Shown in pieces: positions 34,809-42,707 of a DNA stretch of 64,000 bases. A program made the position numbers and the translations under genes. Every line of letters starts with the position of its first letter. Positions within the stretch are counted from its first letter, which is position 1. This DNA is from AWTP1-13 sp963797005 (GTDB lineage Bacteria; Pseudomonadota; Alphaproteobacteria; Rhizobiales; Hyphomicrobiaceae): positions 62,001 through 126,000 of the forward strand of contig CAWCOF010000012.1 of assembly GCA_963797005.1 (NCBI GenBank), written 5' to 3'. Below the pieces are notes generated by a model. That model was not told the DNA's origin, did not search any database, and saw only the letters and a program-made list of their open reading frames with translations.

Positions 34809-35579
34809 ATGTCGATGACTGCATCCGACAGTTTCACAGAACATCTGCCAAGGTTGCGACGGCTCGCGCGAATGCTTGCCGACGACCAGCAGGGCGGCGA
34901 TGCGATCGTGGCCGCGACCTTGGAAACGCTGGCGGACGACGGCCGGCTGGACGCCGATCCACGCATCGCGCTCTACAGGATGTTCTGCCGGCTTTGGAAC
35001 GGACCGATGGCTCAGCGGGTGCGGGCCCTTGCGATGCCAAGCCCGAGCGCCGACGTCCTCGAGCGCCGCGTGTTTGCGCTGACGCCCCGGTCCCGGCAAG
35101 CCTTCATGCTGTTGGCATTGAATGAGTTCTCGCTGAAGGAGGCTGCAGCGGTCCTCGAGCTGCCGGAATCGGAAGTTGGCTTGTTGGTGGAAGCCGCACG
35201 GCGCGAGGTGGCGGAGCAGATCGCCACCGACATCCTCATCATCGAGGACGAGCTCTTCATCGCCAACGATCTCAAGGCGCTGATGATGGATCTGGGACAC
35301 CGCGTCATCGGCGTCGCGCGCACCCGCGACGAAGCACTCCGGTTGGCGCAAGGCATGCGGCCCGGCTTGATCCTTGCCGACATCGTGCTGGCCGATGGAA
35401 GCAGCGGCATCGACGCGGTCAACGAGATCCAGATCGAGTGCCCGGCGCCCGTCGTGTTCATTACGGCCTATCCCGAAAGGCTGCTGACAGGCCAGACGCG
35501 CGAACCCACCTATCTAATCGCGAAGCCTTTCGATCCTGACGCTGTTCGTGTTGTGGTGAGCCAGGCCCTGTTTTTCTGA
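34809..35579 (+). CDS. phyR: PhyR-type response regulator of the general stress response
   Basis: 256-residue protein. Residues 1-125 are a sigma-factor-like domain (HLPRLRRLARMLADDQQGGD, then LTPRSRQAFMLLALNEFSLKEAAAVL). The C-terminal ~115 residues are a receiver domain: DILIIEDELFIANDL, phospho-acceptor Asp in LILADIVLADGSSGID, Thr/Lys positions in VVFITAYPE and LIAKPFDPDA. In alphaproteobacteria phosphorylated PhyR binds the anti-sigma factor NepR and frees the ECF sigma factor EcfG. Neither nepR nor ecfG is in the window. GGGGAGGG precedes the ATG at 34809. A kinase gene follows at once. Confidence 0.93.
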   Translation: MSMTASDSFTEHLPRLRRLARMLADDQQGGDAIVAATLETLADDGRLDADPRIALYRMFCRLWNGPMAQRVRALAMPSPSADVLERRVFALTPRSRQAFMLLALNEFSLKEAAAVLELPESEVGLLVEAARREVAEQIATDILIIEDELFIANDLKALMMDLGHRVIGVARTRDEALRLAQGMRPGLILADIVLADGSSGIDAVNEIQIECPAPVVFITAYPERLLTGQTREPTYLIAKPFDPDAVRVVVSQALFF

Positions 35580-35657
35580 GGGCTATTCCAGGTCGAGGCG
35601 AGTTGAGCCGGGTTGAGCTCGCGCATGCCGGTGCGCGGCTTCATGCAGGAGGCTTGC

Positions 35658-37158
35658 ATGTTGCAAGGGATTTTCGATCAAGCCCTCATGGCGCACGGCT
35701 ATTGCCTGCTGTGGAACCCATGGCTGGTCGGGCTGCATGCAGGGTCGGACTTCCTCATATTTGCGGCCTACTGCGCAATCCCCGTGGCAATCTGGATTTT
35801 CGTGAGCAAGCGCCCGAATGTCGAGATGAAGGGTCTTGCCCGTCTGTTCGCGGCATTCATCTTGTGGTGCGGGCTGACGCACATCATCAATCTGCTCACC
35901 TTGTGGTGGCCGATCTATGAGTTCCAGGCCCTGGTGAAGGTCGTCACCGCGGGCATCTCCGTGACGACGGCGGTCGTGATCTTCCCGCTCATCCCCAGGG
36001 CGCTGGCTATCCCAAGCCCCAGGGAACTGCAGCTCGCGAACACCGATCTGGCGAACGAGATCATCGCGCACAAGCGCACGCTGGCGGAATTGGAGCGCGC
36101 CAGAACGCTTCTCGAGCAGCGCGTCGAGGCCCGTACCAGAGAGCTGAGCGAGGCAACGGAGCGCTTCCGATCTCTCTTCGAGCACGCGCCAGTGGCGATG
36201 CTGATGGCGGACGACGCCGGCAGCGTGCACCTGGTCAACAGGGGAGCAGAGCAGCTATTCGACTATTCCAGGGATGAGCTTGTCGGCCAGAGCGTCGAGA
36301 ACCTGCTGCCGGCGCAGCAGCGTCGAGAGCATCAGGCACTCAGAGCCGCATTCCATGCAGCCCCGGCCGCGCGACCGATGGGACTTGGCCGAGACCTCCA
36401 CGGCAGGCGCAAGGACGGACGGGAGATTCCCGTGGAAATCGGGCTCAATCCCCTCATCGTCGATGGCAAAGCCTTCGTCGTGGCGTCGATCGTCGACATT
36501 TCGGCTCGCAACGAGACTGAGCAGCGCATGCAATTCGTCATGCGCGAACTGACGCACAGGTCCAAGAACCTGCTGGCGGTGATCCAGGCCATAGCGCGCC
36601 GCACCGCGGCAACCAGTGCCGACATGCAGGCCTTTAACAGCAATTTCGGCGAGCGCCTTCGGGGGCTGGCCAAATCTCACGACCTTCTCGTCGAGCGCAA
36701 CTGGGAGGGTGCACCGATCGAGGATCTGGTGCGCTCGCAGTTCGCCCTGCTGGAAGGAACCGAGGCCGAGCGGATCATGACACAGGGCCCAGCGATGATG
36801 CTCGTCCCCCAGGCTGCCCAATACCTCGGGCTCGGCCTGCACGAGCTTGCCACCAATGCTGCCAAATATGGCGCGCTTGCCGCTCCGACAGGTCAAGTGC
36901 AGGTCACTTGGCAAGAGGACGAGCGGGCGCTTCATTCTGATTTGGCGAGAGAGCGGCGGGTCGGTGGTGACGCCCCCAGACCGCAAGGGGTTCGGCCACG
37001 TCATCCTGGAGGATGTCGTGCCCGGTATGCTGGGCGGCAGCGCCACGGTTGCCTTCGACGCGGAGGGTATGTCCTGGACACTGAATGTGCCCCTTGACAA
37101 GATTGTGAACGCCAAATCCGAGCCACTACAGGAACAGAACGTCCGAAGCTCAGTTTAG
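35658..37158 (+). pseudogene. HWE histidine kinase with ethylene-receptor-like sensor, frameshifted
   Basis: Residues ~20-118 are three membrane helices like the ethylene-binding domain of ETR1: Asp31, Tyr38, Pro42, Cys71 (in WCGLTHIINLL) and His75 match ETR1 D25, Y32, P36, C65 and H69 at a constant offset of six. A coiled linker, a PAS domain (~175-290) and an HWE kinase follow: phospho-His in RELTHRSKNLLAVIQA, N-box LGLGLHELATNAAKYG. The G-box FILIWRESGG lies in the next frame, because of one extra base near 36924. AGGAGG precedes the ATG. Next to PhyR, it is the likely kinase of that regulator. Confidence 0.88.
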
Positions 37159-37209
37159 CGACGAATCGCGTGCTGAATTCTTGTCGTATTTTGCTCACGG
37201 GGAGGAGAA

Positions 37210-37932
37210 ATGGCGGATTCTCCCAAGCTCTCGATGCGTCCTCTCTATCTGCAGGTGCGTGACCTGTTGTTGGAGCGGGTGACCGGCGGCATCTGGAAGC
37301 CAGGCTCTCTGCTTCCCTCCGAGCTGCATCTCGCCGAGGAGCTCGGCATCAGCCTGGGCACGGTGCGCAAGGCCTTGGACACGCTGGAGGCGGAACGTGT
37401 GGTCAGGCGCCGGCAGGGCAAGGGCACGTTCGTCAACGACAGCACCGTGCAGGCGGTAGCCGGACGCTACGACAACATCCGCGACAAGACCGAGCAACGT
37501 ATCGCGCGGTTCAAGGGCGCGGCCGAGGTGAGCTCCGGACCTGCCACCGACGAGGAGCGACGGCGCTTGCGCCTGCCCGCGGGGTCGCAGGTCATACGCA
37601 TCCACCGGCTGCATCTCAACAATGACCGTCCCTACATGTACGAGGCGGAGGTGCTGCCCGAGCGACAGTTCGCCGAGCTCACGAGACTTCCCGAACCTCC
37701 AGGAAGAATTGCGGAACTGGCGCAGCGCTTCGGCCTGGTATTGGGGCCGGCCACGGAACGTGTGTCGGTGGCGATAGCGAGCAAGCCCGTAGCGGACAAG
37801 CTAGCGATCTGTGCGGGCACGCCGCTTCTCAAGCTCGATCGCCAAGTGCTGGCTATCGATGGTAGCCCGGTTCATTGGCGCGTCGCCTTCTGCCATCTCG
37901 AGGACGAGACCTACCTGGCCGAGTTCAAGTGA
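37210..37932 (+). CDS. GntR-family (HutC/UTRA) transcriptional regulator
   Basis: 240-residue regulator. The winged-helix domain is RPLYLQVRDLLLERVTGGIW, then LPSELHLAEELGISLGTVRK and VVRRRQGKGTFV. From ~95 it has a UTRA ligand-binding domain (VIRIHRLHLNNDRPYMYEAE, ending HWRVAFCHLEDETYLAEF). It begins 51 bases after the kinase stop, preceded by GGGGAGGAG. The effector is unknown. The downstream dehydrogenase on the opposite strand could be a target, but there is no direct evidence. Confidence 0.9.
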   Translation: MADSPKLSMRPLYLQVRDLLLERVTGGIWKPGSLLPSELHLAEELGISLGTVRKALDTLEAERVVRRRQGKGTFVNDSTVQAVAGRYDNIRDKTEQRIARFKGAAEVSSGPATDEERRRLRLPAGSQVIRIHRLHLNNDRPYMYEAEVLPERQFAELTRLPEPPGRIAELAQRFGLVLGPATERVSVAIASKPVADKLAICAGTPLLKLDRQVLAIDGSPVHWRVAFCHLEDETYLAEFK

Positions 37933-38001
37933 GCGAACGCGGTTCCGCCCGCAATACGCAGCTGAGATAGTGGGCGCCTCATCGCCGAGCTGCGATGCTG
38001 G

Positions 38002-38146
38002 AGCAAGATCGTTTCCGATCGAAGCCCTTTGCTTCGATCATGAAACGTGAATCTTGCTCTCAACATATTGAGTAGAGCAGGATTCACGCTTCGGCCGAAA
38101 CGTCGCGATCGAGGCAAGGCGATTCAATCTGAAGCGATCCTGCTCT
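38002..38146. repeat. two tandem palindromes, left arm of an inverted repeat pair
   Basis: The first palindrome runs about 38002-38060 (AGCAAGATC ... ATCTTGCTC). The second at 38074-38146 starts AGAGCAGGATTCACGCTTCG and ends GAAGCGATCCTGCTCT. The stretch 38056-38146 is repeated in inverse orientation at 39217-39306 with about 92% identity over the 73-base core (six mismatches by eye). The element ends inside the stop codon of the dehydrogenase gene. Confidence 0.8.
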
Positions 38147-39202
38147 AATAACCCCTGTTCCAATCGACGACATTCAGCAGCGGGCGGCCGTCGAGGTAGG
38201 CGCGGAGGTTTTCGCAGAACACATCGATACCGCCATGGCGGTCCTGGTCGCTGACGCTCGAGGTGTGGGGCGTGATCAGCACGCGCGGGTCGGACCAGAG
38301 CCGCGCCATGGGCGGGTGCTCGAATTCACCGACATAGACGTCGAGCGCGGCGCCGCGCAGATGATCGCGCTGAAGCGCGTCGGCCAGCGCCTCCTCATCG
38401 ACGATCTCGCCGCGCGCGACGTTGACGAGCACCGCTCCCGGCTTCATTGCGGCGAAGCGGTCCGCGTTGAACAGACGGGTCGTCTCGGGCGTCCATTGAC
38501 AGCAGATCACCACGAAATCGCTATCCGCCAGGAGCCGATCGAGATCCGCCGGGCCGCCGAGCGCGTCGAAGCCGGCTGGGAGCGGGGCGTCCGGGTCCCA
38601 GTGCCGGCGCGTGCCGACGACCCGCATGCCGAGCACAGCGCACAGCCTGCCGACGTCGCGCCCGATCCCGCCGGCCCCGACGATGCACGCGGTCTTGCCC
38701 TGCACCAGAAGCGGCCGATAGTTGCGATGGGCAAACGCGCCCGCCTCACGGTCGACGGCGGCGCGGTGCAGGCCTTTGGCGAAGTGCAGGATGCCCGCCA
38801 CGGCGTACTCGGCGATCGCAAGCGTGTTGCCTGCCCCTCGCGCCGTGGTCACCAGGACGTCGCTGCCCCAGAGATCGCCGAGCATCAGGTTGCTGGCGCC
38901 GGCCGGACGCTGATGAAACCATTTCAGCTTCGGCGCCCTGGCGCGCAGATCGAGCGGAAACGGCCAGCCGCCAAGGATCACTTCGCCTCGGCCAGGAGGC
39001 GGTCGCGCTCCTGGCGGGTTCCCGAGCCCATGGCATTCGGCGCCAGATAGCGCGCCGAGGCGAAGGCGGGCCACGTGTCGCGAATTTCGCCATCGTACCA
39101 GCCGCCCGCATCGACGAACTGGATCGCCGGATCGACGCCCTCGATCTTGGCGCGATCCTCGGCACTGACCCGCGAGATGTTGAGGATGTTGATCTTCTTC
39201 AT
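38145..39202 (-). pseudogene. D-2-hydroxyacid dehydrogenase family protein, frameshifted
   Basis: NAD-dependent D-isomer dehydrogenase, ~352 residues once corrected. The first 74 codons (MKKINILNISRVSAEDRAK to LLAEAK) end in a stop. Similarity resumes in another frame with VILGGWPFPLDLRARAPKLK. Then come the cofactor motif GKTACIVGAGGIGRDVGRL, the catalytic Arg region LVNVARGEIVDEEALADAL, and the Glu/His pair in EFEHPP and LITPHTSS. One missing base near 38985 explains the break. The gene is flanked by ~90-base inverted repeats, and its TAG stop is shared with one of them. Confidence 0.88.
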
Positions 39203-39216
39203 GCACGTCCCGACCC

Positions 39217-39306
39217 AGAGCAGGATCGCTTCGGATGGAATAGCCTTGCGTCGATGGCGATGTTTCGGCCGAAGCGTGAATCCTGCTCTATTCAATATGT
39301 TGAGAG
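39217..39306. repeat. right arm of the inverted repeat pair
   Basis: AGAGCAGGATCGCTTCGGAT at the left through GAAGCGTGAATCCTGCTCT and TTCAATATGTTGAGAGCA. It is the reverse complement of 38056-38146 with a few mismatches, and is itself an imperfect palindrome. The arm begins 15 bases before the dehydrogenase start (minus strand) and so overlaps that gene's promoter. Confidence 0.8.
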
Positions 39307-39416
39307 CAATAGCAAATCCCGGAGCGTGGTACACCCTGTCGCCGCCTCGAGCAGGTCGCCGGCAAGGGCATCAGGCCATTGCGCCGGTCTCTTTTTTGGA
39401 AACCGCCGAGTCTTTT

Positions 39417-39599
39417 CTAGTCTTGTGCTGCTGGCGCTTTCGCGGGTTGGCGCTTTTGCCAGGGTGCACCCGCATATCCATCGGCGGGTTCCAGGTACTG
39501 GCTGCGTGTGCGCACGCGCCCATCCTCGACCCAGGTCGTTTGTCGGTAGCGGTAGCGCCGGCCTTTGATTTTCTTGATCACGATATGCCATTTACCCAT
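39417..39599 (-). CDS. small basic conserved protein (60 aa)
   Basis: The translation starts MGKWHIVIKKIKGRRYRYRQ and continues TTWVEDGRVRTRSQYLEP. This basic strand-turn-strand block is of a kind often seen at the N-terminus of relaxase-, phage- and integrase-associated proteins in alphaproteobacteria. The tail is Ala, Lys and Gln rich. It may be a complete small protein or the remnant of a mobile-element gene. The reading may extend to 39668 upstream; a GGGGAGG lies 13 bases before the chosen ATG. Confidence 0.55.
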   Translation of the reverse strand: MGKWHIVIKKIKGRRYRYRQTTWVEDGRVRTRSQYLEPADGYAGAPWQKRQPAKAPAAQD

Positions 39600-39747
39600 G
39601 ACTATCAGTTCGCCTCCCCTTGCGCGCAGCCTCGCGACCCAAGCACGGCGCCGGTTTCGGCACGGCACGCAGATCGCCTTGCTGTCATGCCCAACCTCCC
39701 CTCAGTGCCTCGAGATGCGCGATGCAGCGCACCGACAAAAAGGGTTT

Positions 39748-39771
39748 GGCCACGCCCTTTCGGGCGTGGCC
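39748..39771 (-). terminator. intrinsic terminator of flagellin gene
   Basis: A 10-bp perfect stem GGCCACGCCC (39748-39757) / GGGCGTGGCC (39762-39771) with a four-base loop. On the minus strand it is followed by AAACCCTTTTTGTC. It lies 28 bases beyond the flagellin stop codon at 39800. Confidence 0.85.
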
Positions 39772-39799
39772 TTGGATCCTCAGCTCGCGCGAAAGGAGC

Positions 39800-40751
39800 T
39801 TACTGGAACAGCCGCAGGATGCTCTGGCTCTGCGAGTTGGCGATGCTGAGCGCCTGGATGCCGAGCTGCTGCTGGACCTGCAAGGCCTGCAGACCGGGTC
39901 GACTCCTCGTTCATGTCCGCATCGACCAGGGCGCCGATGCCGCGGTCGAGGGCGTCCATCAGGCCCTTGACGAAGTCCTGCTGCAGACCGATGCGCTGCT
40001 TGACGGCGCCGAGGTTGCTCGCCGCGGTCGTCATTTCCTTCAGGCCCGCGTCCGCACCCTTGATGTAGCTGTCGAGGGTCGCGATATCGGCCGTGCTGTC
40101 CGTCAGAGACGAGATCGACAGGTTGGAGATCGACCAGGTCGTTGCCGTATTAGCGATGGCGCCGGTGGTGTCGCGGTTGCCATCGAGGATGCCGGCGGCG
40201 GCGTTGGTCGCAGCCGTGTTGGCATCGAACAGGTCCATCGACGAGGTATCGATGGTGATCGTCTCGATGGTGATCGCCGAGCCGGAGCGGGTGAAGGAGG
40301 CAACCACGCTCTTGGTGGCGTTGAAGCCGGCTGTGGACGAGTTGACATTCAGCCAGTTCTCGCCTGAGAACGCGGCCGACTTGGCGATGCCGGTCAGCTG
40401 CTTTTGCAGCTCGCCGATTTCGCTCTGCACCTTGGTCTTGTCGACGCCGGGCTCGCGCGAGGCGACCAGCTTGGACTTGATCTGGTCGACCACGTCGATG
40501 GCGCTGTTCATGGCGGTATAGGCGACGTCGACGACGCTGGCACCCAGGCCGAGCGCGTCCTGCACGGTCGACAGAGCCGCCTTGTCCGAGCGCATGGTGG
40601 TTGCGATCGACCAATAGGCTGCGTTGTCGGAGGCCTCGGCAACACGGAAGCCGGTCGAGATGCGGCTCTGCGTGTCGGTCAGGGCCTTGTTGGTCATCGT
40701 GAGAGACTGCAGCGCAGTCATCGCAGCGACGTTGGTATTGATGCTACTCAT
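39800..40751 (-). pseudogene. flagellin, frameshifted near the C-terminus
   Basis: Flagellin of ~317 residues once corrected. The conserved N-terminal half starts SSINTNVAAMTALQSLTMTN and has STGFRVAEASDNAAYWSIA and the D1 helices. A short variable centre follows. The C-terminal D0/D1 part has QQDFVKGLMDALDRGIGALV and DADMNEESTR, then the frame changes to LQALQVQQQLGIQALSIANS and ends with ILRLFQ. One extra base near 39893 (CGGTCTG for CGGCTG) explains it. Left unrepaired, the product would lack the D0 helix needed for filament assembly. A single copy with its own terminator is seen here; no other flagellar genes are in the window. Confidence 0.92.
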
Positions 40752-40939
40752 TTCCTAGATTCCCCCGGAAGGTTGTTAGCTCAAGCAGGACATAGCGGGG
40801 CTTCGCCCAAATGGCAGACAGCGCCAGTGAGGCTTCGACGACGCTTCGATCCAAGAGGCAGCATAAAGACATATTCTTGCACTCGGATTAACGATGATGG
40901 GCCCTCAAGCGGCATGCGTGGTGTGGGCCCCGCGCGCGA

Positions 40940-42220
40940 TCACCTCGCCAGCGGCAACGCGGCTGAAGTCGCGGGCTCGAGGTAGGGCGCCGCGTCGCCG
41001 AGCTGGATGAGATCCGGGTCCATGCGGTCGAAGGCCATGCGCGGGCCGGCGATCCTGAAGCCCGCATTGATCAGCGGGTTGGTGTGCTTGAAGTAGACCC
41101 ACGAGCGCTTGAGCTTGCAGCCGAGCCGCACCTTCTGGCCGTAGGTGGTCTGGCCCATCTGCAGCCAGGGAATGCCCTTTTCGATGGCGCGCCGCACCAT
41201 CAGCATCCAGGTGATGAAGTAGATGTTGTGCTCGCGCGCCAGCGGGTAGCGCATGCCGATGTACTTGTCGATGATGCGGTCTTGCTCCTCGAGGAAGATG
41301 TTGAAGCTCGCAAGCTCGCCACCGACGCGGGTCAGCATGATCCTGGCGCGGCCGCCAAGCCCCTGCATGACCTCGCGGAAATAGGCCTGCGGCACGTCGT
41401 CGAAGGCGTCGTAGTCGGCCTTGCGCCGCGCCTTGGTCTCCTCGAACAGGGCCGCGATCTCGTCCTCGATGCCGTCGATGGTTTCGCGCACCTCGACCTC
41501 GACACCCGCCAGGCTCTTCATCTTGCGCTTGATGTCCTTGCGCATGGAGGCCGACAGGCTCGCCAGATACGCCTCCTCGCTCTTGAAGGGCAGGTGCAGC
41601 GTGGCGACGGGCAAGGTCGCGACCCCGGTGAAGCCCGATCGCACCAGGGAGTCGTGGGCCCACGCACGATCGGCATCGGTGACGTCCTTGAGCGCGAGGA
41701 CGGAGGCGCCGGTCGCCTTGGCGTGTACAGACATGCCGCCGAGCAGCGCCTCGAAGGCCGCACTTCGGTCTGCCGCGCTCAGGTCCGGCGCAAGACCGAT
41801 GGCGCATTCCTCGGTCAGCGGCGAGCCCATGCCGAGGACCGGCACGTTGACGAGGCGCGGCAGGCGCCGGTCGAGCCAGTCGCCGACGGCGCGCAGCGGC
41901 CCCTGCAGCGACATGTCGAGGCGATAGGTGAGGCGAAAAAGCGGGGCGGCGGCGATCAGCCGGCCGCCGGCATGGGCGGCGATGGCGGAAGGGGCGAACC
42001 CTTGCGGCGCAGCGCGCTCGCAGGCGCGGAAGTAGTCCCAGTTCTCGGCGACGCCCGGGAACAGCCGGTCCCAGTCTTCGCGCGGAACCTCGGCGACGCT
42101 CGCCAGCGGCCGGATGGTGAGCTGCCGATCCGTGGCGGATAGGCAGTTGCTCGCGTGCGCGTCGGGCGCGATCGGCGCCTGCCCCGCTCGCGCGAAGGCG
42201 GTGGTCGTTGCGTTGGACAT
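40940..42220 (-). CDS. FemAB/GNAT-like acyltransferase
   Basis: 426-residue protein of the family annotated as GNAT or peptidogalycan biosynthesis proteins (related to FemAB). Two GNAT-like lobes are suggested: RPLASVAEVPREDWDRLFPG to the centre, and SLSASMRKDIKRKMKSLAG through FNIFLEEQDRIIDKYIGMRY to MGQTTYGQKVRLGCKLKRSW. No membrane segment is present. Family members transfer acyl or aminoacyl groups to envelope polymers, but this member's substrate is unknown. It is 16 bases from an SMR transporter gene on the same strand. Confidence 0.8.
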   Translation of the reverse strand: MSNATTTAFARAGQAPIAPDAHASNCLSATDRQLTIRPLASVAEVPREDWDRLFPGVAENWDYFRACERAAPQGFAPSAIAAHAGGRLIAAAPLFRLTYRLDMSLQGPLRAVGDWLDRRLPRLVNVPVLGMGSPLTEECAIGLAPDLSAADRSAAFEALLGGMSVHAKATGASVLALKDVTDADRAWAHDSLVRSGFTGVATLPVATLHLPFKSEEAYLASLSASMRKDIKRKMKSLAGVEVEVRETIDGIEDEIAALFEETKARRKADYDAFDDVPQAYFREVMQGLGGRARIMLTRVGGELASFNIFLEEQDRIIDKYIGMRYPLAREHNIYFITWMLMVRRAIEKGIPWLQMGQTTYGQKVRLGCKLKRSWVYFKHTNPLINAGFRIAGPRMAFDRMDPDLIQLGDAAPYLEPATSAALPLAR

Positions 42221-42236
42221 GGCAGCCTTCCCGGGA

Positions 42237-42566
42237 TCAGTAGCTGACGCTGGCGGAGGAAAAGTGCACGACCATGATGCCGGCGGTGATCAGCGAGATG
42301 CCGACCAGGGCGGGCGCGTCGAGCTTCTGGGCGAACAGCACCCAGGAGGCGATGGCCACGAGCACGATGCCGGCGCCGGCCCAGATGGCGTAGGCGATGC
42401 CCACGGGAATCGTGCGCAGCGACAGGGCCATAGCCAGGAACGAGATGCCGTAGGCGACCAGCAGGACGAGGGTCGGGATCGGCTTGGTGAACTCCTCGGA
42501 GGGTTTCAGCGCCGCGGTGCCGATCACCTCGGTGACGATGGCGACCGCAAGATAGAGGTATCCCAT
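42237..42566 (-). CDS. SMR-family multidrug/cation exporter (EmrE-like)
   Basis: 109-residue four-helix membrane protein. The essential membrane glutamate is Glu13 in LAVAIVTEVIGTAALK. The signature GIAYAIWAGAGIVLVAI is that of EmrE/QacE-type pumps, which exchange protons for cationic drugs. It may be cotranscribed with the following acyltransferase. AGCCATGGG with a weak upstream ribosome site marks the start. Confidence 0.92.
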   Translation of the reverse strand: MGYLYLAVAIVTEVIGTAALKPSEEFTKPIPTLVLLVAYGISFLAMALSLRTIPVGIAYAIWAGAGIVLVAIASWVLFAQKLDAPALVGISLITAGIMVVHFSSASVSY

Positions 42567-42707
42567 GGCTGTCTCCCGACCCGATTGCCGGCAGGGCCGG
42601 CTCGATGGGGGGAACAGTAGGCGCTGGGCGATGGACTAGCTGTTTCGCGGGGAACAGGGCGTGCGGGTGCCGCCGTCAGGCGGAACGAAACGCGACCTAC
42701 CCCGGCA

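Noticed and set aside
36915..36935. Programmed ribosomal frameshifting in the kinase and other interrupted genes
   Set aside because: No slippery heptamer or downstream structure is shared by the ten sites, and the direction of the shift differs between genes.
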